DNA from: SIG223 sp964442785
GTDB lineage: Bacteria; Bacillota_I; Bacilli_A; RFN20; DUOF01
Length of the DNA stretch: 17,325 nt
Direction of reading: 5' to 3'
Assembly (NCBI GenBank): GCA_964442785.1
Contig: CAYTZW010000026.1
Span: 1-17,325 of the forward strand
Under the pieces are notes generated by a model. It saw nothing but the letters and a program-made list of their open reading frames with translations. It was not told where the DNA came from and searched no databases. How positions within the stretch are numbered: the first letter of the stretch is position 1; every line of letters begins with the position of its first letter. The position numbers were made by a program, and so were the translations under genes. Of the stretch, positions 14,418-17,325 are shown in pieces.

Positions 14418-14891
14418 ATGTCAAGAAAAGGAAATACACCTAAAAGAGATGTTTTACCTGATCCAGTATACAAATCTAAATTAGTTACTAAATTAATTAA
14501 TGGAATTATGTTAGATGGAAAAAAAGGAACTGCTCAAACAATTCTTTATTCTGCATTTGACTTAGTTAAAGAAAAAACTGGAGAAGATCCTATGGTTGTA
14601 TTTGAACAAGCATTAAATAACATTATGCCTTCACTTGAATTAAAAGTAAGACGTATTGGTGGAGCTAACTATCAAGTTCCAGTTCAAACAAGCCAAGCTA
14701 GAAGAATTACTTTAGGTTTACGTTGGTTAGTTAATTATTCAAGATTAAGAAATGAAAAGAATATGGACGAAAGATTAGCTAACGAAATCATTGATGCTTC
14801 TAAAGGAACAGGAGCATCTGTTAAGAAACGTGATGACACTCACAAAATGGCAGAAGCAAATAAAGCATTTGCTCACTTTAATTGGAATTAA
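14418..14891 (+). CDS. rpsG: 30S ribosomal protein S7
   Basis: S7 nucleates assembly of the 30S head and contacts E-site tRNA. The 157-residue product has the usual start (MSRKGNTPKRDVLPDP), the conserved VRRIGGANYQVPVQ segment near residues 77-90 and RRITLGLRWL after it. AAAGGAGAA precedes the ATG. The gap from rpsL is 36 bases and to fusA 20 bases. In E. coli S7 represses the str operon by binding between rpsL and rpsG; the 36-base gap here is AT-rich and shows no obvious hairpin. Confidence 0.98.
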   Translation: MSRKGNTPKRDVLPDPVYKSKLVTKLINGIMLDGKKGTAQTILYSAFDLVKEKTGEDPMVVFEQALNNIMPSLELKVRRIGGANYQVPVQTSQARRITLGLRWLVNYSRLRNEKNMDERLANEIIDASKGTGASVKKRDDTHKMAEANKAFAHFNWN

Positions 14892-14911
14892 TAAAGGAGG
14901 GAAAATTAAAG

Positions 14912-16987
14912 ATGTCTCGTAGTATTTCATTAGAGAAAACAAGAAACGTTGGTATTATGGCTCACATTGATGCTGGTAAGACCACAACAACTGAACGTAT
15001 TCTTTACTACACAGGAAAGACTCATAAAATTGGAGAAACCCACGATGGTACTGCTACTATGGACTGGATGGCACAAGAACAAGAAAGAGGTATAACTATT
15101 ACTTCTGCTGCTACTACTGCTGTTTGGAAAGAACATAGAATTAATATCATCGATACTCCAGGACACGTTGATTTCACTGTTGAAGTAGAAAGATCATTAA
15201 GAGTTTTAGATGGAGCTGTTGCTGTTCTTGATGGTAAGAATGGTGTTGAGCCTCAAACTGAAACTGTTTGGAGACAAGGAGCTAAATATGGAGTTCCTCG
15301 TATCGTATTTGTTAACAAACTAGATGCTATTGGTGCTGATTTTGATATGTGTGTAAAATCATTACATACAAGACTTGGTGCTAATGCTCACCCTATTTTT
15401 TATCCAATAGGTCTTGAAAGCCAATTACGTGGTGTAATTGATGTTATCGAAAGAAAAGCAACAATTTATCACGATGATTTAGGTATTAAAATGACAGAGG
15501 AAGAAATTCCTGCTGATTATGTTGAAAAAATTGAAACTTTAAGAGCTGAATTGCTTGAAAAGTTAGCTCAATTTGACGATGACTTTATGATGAAAGTCTT
15601 AGAAGGTGAAGAACCTTCAATTCCTGAAATTAAAGCTGTTATTAGAAAAGCTGTTATTTCAGGTGAATTCTTCCCAGTTTTGGGTGGTTCTGCTTATAAG
15701 AACAAAGGTATTCAAAAAGTATTAGATGCTATGATTGACTACTTACCTTCACCAGTTGATGTTCCAAGTATTAAAGGAACTGATGAAAATGGTAATGAAG
15801 TTGCTTGTAAACCTGGTGATAATGAACCATTTGCAGCATTAGCATTTAAAATTATGACTGACCCATTTATTGGAAGATTAACATTTATTAGAGTTTATTC
15901 TGGAACTATGACAAGTGGTTCTTATGTTTACAACTCTACAAAAGGTGCAAAAGAAAGAATTGGAAGATTAGTTCAAATGCACGCTAATAAAAGAGAAGAA
16001 ATCAGTGAAGTATATTCAGGAGATATTGCTGCAGCTGTAGGATTTAAAAATACAACAACTGGAGATACTTTATGTACTGAAAGTAATCCTATCATTCTTG
16101 AAAAAATGGAATTCCCAGAGCCAGTTATCGAACAAGCTATTGAACCTAAATCAAAAGCTGATCAAGATAAATTAACTATTGCTTTATCAAAATTAGTTGA
16201 AGAAGACCCAACATTCAAAGCACATACAAATGCTGAAACTGGACAAACTATCATTGCTGGTATGGGTGAATTACACCTTGATATCATCGTTGATAGATTA
16301 AAAAGAGAGTTTAATGTTCAAGCAAATGTAGGAGCACCAGAAGTTGCTTATAGAGAAACTATAAGAAAAACTAGTGAATGTGAAGGAAAATATGTTCGTC
16401 AATCTGGTGGTCGTGGACAATATGGACACGTTTGGATTAAATTTGAACCTAACCCTGGTAAAGGATTTGAGTTTGTAGATAATATCGTTGGTGGAGTTGT
16501 TCCTCGTGAATATATTAAACCTACTTGTGATGGTCTTGTAAATGCTATGGAAAATGGTATGATTGCAGGATATCCTGTTATTGATGTTAAAGCTACTTTA
16601 TTTGATGGTTCTTACCACGATGTTGACTCATCTGAAATGGCTTATAAAATCGCTGCATCTATGGCTTTAAAAGAAGCTGCTAAAAAATGTGATGCTGTAT
16701 TACTTGAACCAGTAATGGACGTTGAAGTTACTGTTCCACAAGAATATATGGGAGATGCAATTGGTGATTTAAACTCTAGAAGGGGTAAAATTGAATCTAT
16801 GGACGCTAGAGGAAATGCTCAAATCATTAGAGCTTTTGTTCCACTTGCTGAAATGTTCGGTTATGCAACTGATTTACGTTCTTTCTCTCAAGGTAGAGGT
16901 TCTTATGTAATGCAATTTGCTAAATATGAGGAAGCACCTAAATCAATTTCAGAAAAAATTATGAAAAAGAATAATGGTGGAGAGTAA
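14912..16987 (+). CDS. fusA: Elongation factor G
   Basis: EF-G is the GTPase that drives translocation and, with RRF, ribosome recycling. The 691-residue product is of normal length. The GTPase motifs are AHIDAGKTT (P-loop, near residues 17-25), RGITI, DTPGH and NKLD (a slight variant of the usual NKMD). Domains II to V follow; the domain IV tip segment GGVVPREYIKP and the ribosome-contacting SGGRGQYGHVWI are intact. The ATG at 14912 is preferred over the TTG at 14882, as AAAGGAGGG lies between them at correct spacing and the protein then starts like its family. It lies between rpsG and tuf in the standard str order. Confidence 0.98.
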   Translation: MSRSISLEKTRNVGIMAHIDAGKTTTTERILYYTGKTHKIGETHDGTATMDWMAQEQERGITITSAATTAVWKEHRINIIDTPGHVDFTVEVERSLRVLDGAVAVLDGKNGVEPQTETVWRQGAKYGVPRIVFVNKLDAIGADFDMCVKSLHTRLGANAHPIFYPIGLESQLRGVIDVIERKATIYHDDLGIKMTEEEIPADYVEKIETLRAELLEKLAQFDDDFMMKVLEGEEPSIPEIKAVIRKAVISGEFFPVLGGSAYKNKGIQKVLDAMIDYLPSPVDVPSIKGTDENGNEVACKPGDNEPFAALAFKIMTDPFIGRLTFIRVYSGTMTSGSYVYNSTKGAKERIGRLVQMHANKREEISEVYSGDIAAAVGFKNTTTGDTLCTESNPIILEKMEFPEPVIEQAIEPKSKADQDKLTIALSKLVEEDPTFKAHTNAETGQTIIAGMGELHLDIIVDRLKREFNVQANVGAPEVAYRETIRKTSECEGKYVRQSGGRGQYGHVWIKFEPNPGKGFEFVDNIVGGVVPREYIKPTCDGLVNAMENGMIAGYPVIDVKATLFDGSYHDVDSSEMAYKIAASMALKEAAKKCDAVLLEPVMDVEVTVPQEYMGDAIGDLNSRRGKIESMDARGNAQIIRAFVPLAEMFGYATDLRSFSQGRGSYVMQFAKYEEAPKSISEKIMKKNNGGE

Positions 16988-16992
16988 AATAC

Positions 16993-17021
16993 TTGATTTT
17001 ATTCTTCAAATAAATTATTAT
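16993..17021 (+). promoter_or_regulatory. Possible internal promoter of tuf
   Basis: TTGATT (16993-16998) and TATTAT (17016-17021) are 17 bases apart in the 69-base gap between fusA and tuf. AT-rich sequence makes chance matches likely, but extra tuf transcription would fit the high demand for EF-Tu. No terminator hairpin is visible in the gap. Confidence 0.4.
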
Positions 17022-17056
17022 TATGTCAGTTATTATAAGGGAGGAAAAAATTAACT

Positions 17057-17325
17057 ATGGCAAAAGAAAAATTTGACAGAAGTAAAAGCCACGTTAATAT
17101 TGGTACTATTGGACACGTTGACCATGGTAAAACAACATTAACAGCAGCTATTACTACAGTATTAGCAAAGAATAACCCATCTATTAAGAAGATGGCTTAT
17201 GATCAAATCGATGGAGCACCTGAGGAAAAAGCAAGAGGTATAACCATCAATACAGCTCACGTTGAGTATGAAACAGCAACTAGACACTATGCTCACGTTG
17301 ACTGTCCAGGACACGCTGACTATGT
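17057..17325 (+). CDS. tuf: Elongation factor Tu, 5' part only
   Basis: EF-Tu carries aminoacyl-tRNA to the ribosome. Only the first 89 codons and two bases are present; the gene runs off the right edge. The P-loop GHVDHGKT (19-26), the switch I motif RGITI and the G3 motif DCPGH are all intact. AAGGGAGGA precedes the ATG at 17057. It is the last gene of the str operon seen here. Confidence 0.97.
   Translation, partial: MAKEKFDRSKSHVNIGTIGHVDHGKTTLTAAITTVLAKNNPSIKKMAYDQIDGAPEEKARGITINTAHVEYETATRHYAHVDCPGHADY

Overview
The window is a ribosomal and RNA-polymerase gene cluster from a very AT-rich, low-GC Gram-positive bacterium. Strong AGGAGG-type ribosome binding sites, a YbxB-type rRNA methyltransferase gene between rplL and rpoB, and an L10(L12) attenuator leader all point to class Bacilli (Bacillota). 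L11 is of the shortened, proline-poor kind that I recall from Mollicutes, yet all tryptophans are TGG, so the standard code is in use. An uncultured, Mollicutes-related Bacilli lineage would fit. This placement is inference from sequence character, not from a search.

Layout, all on the + strand: rplK-rplA (152-1293) follow a promoter and carry two look-alike L1-binding hairpins, one before each gene. An L10 leader with an attenuator terminator (1315-1418) precedes rplJ-rplL (1463-2350). A weak terminator then leads to the methyltransferase gene (2421-3020). rpoB-rpoC (3124-10535) start from a near-consensus promoter and end at a strong terminator. A three-gene accessory block (10661-13845) follows: a small unknown protein overlapping a 465-residue HEXXH protein, then a separately transcribed 437-residue paralogue. 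The str operon rpsL-rpsG-fusA-tuf starts at 13962 and runs off the right edge inside tuf.

The housekeeping genes make the L11/L1/L10-L12 stalk parts, an rRNA modification enzyme, the two large RNA-polymerase subunits, and decoding and elongation factors. Regulation is visible as RNA mimics of rRNA, an attenuator and several sigma-A-type promoters. The accessory block has its own promoters and terminators, so it is transcriptionally insulated. It sits where Bacillus carries an L7Ae-like gene. It encodes two related, apparently cytosolic, putative gluzincin-type zinc metalloproteases of a family I do not recognise, and it is the most likely place for undescribed biology.

No RNA genes, insertion sequences or CRISPR arrays were seen, and no gene-free stretch exceeds 300 bases.
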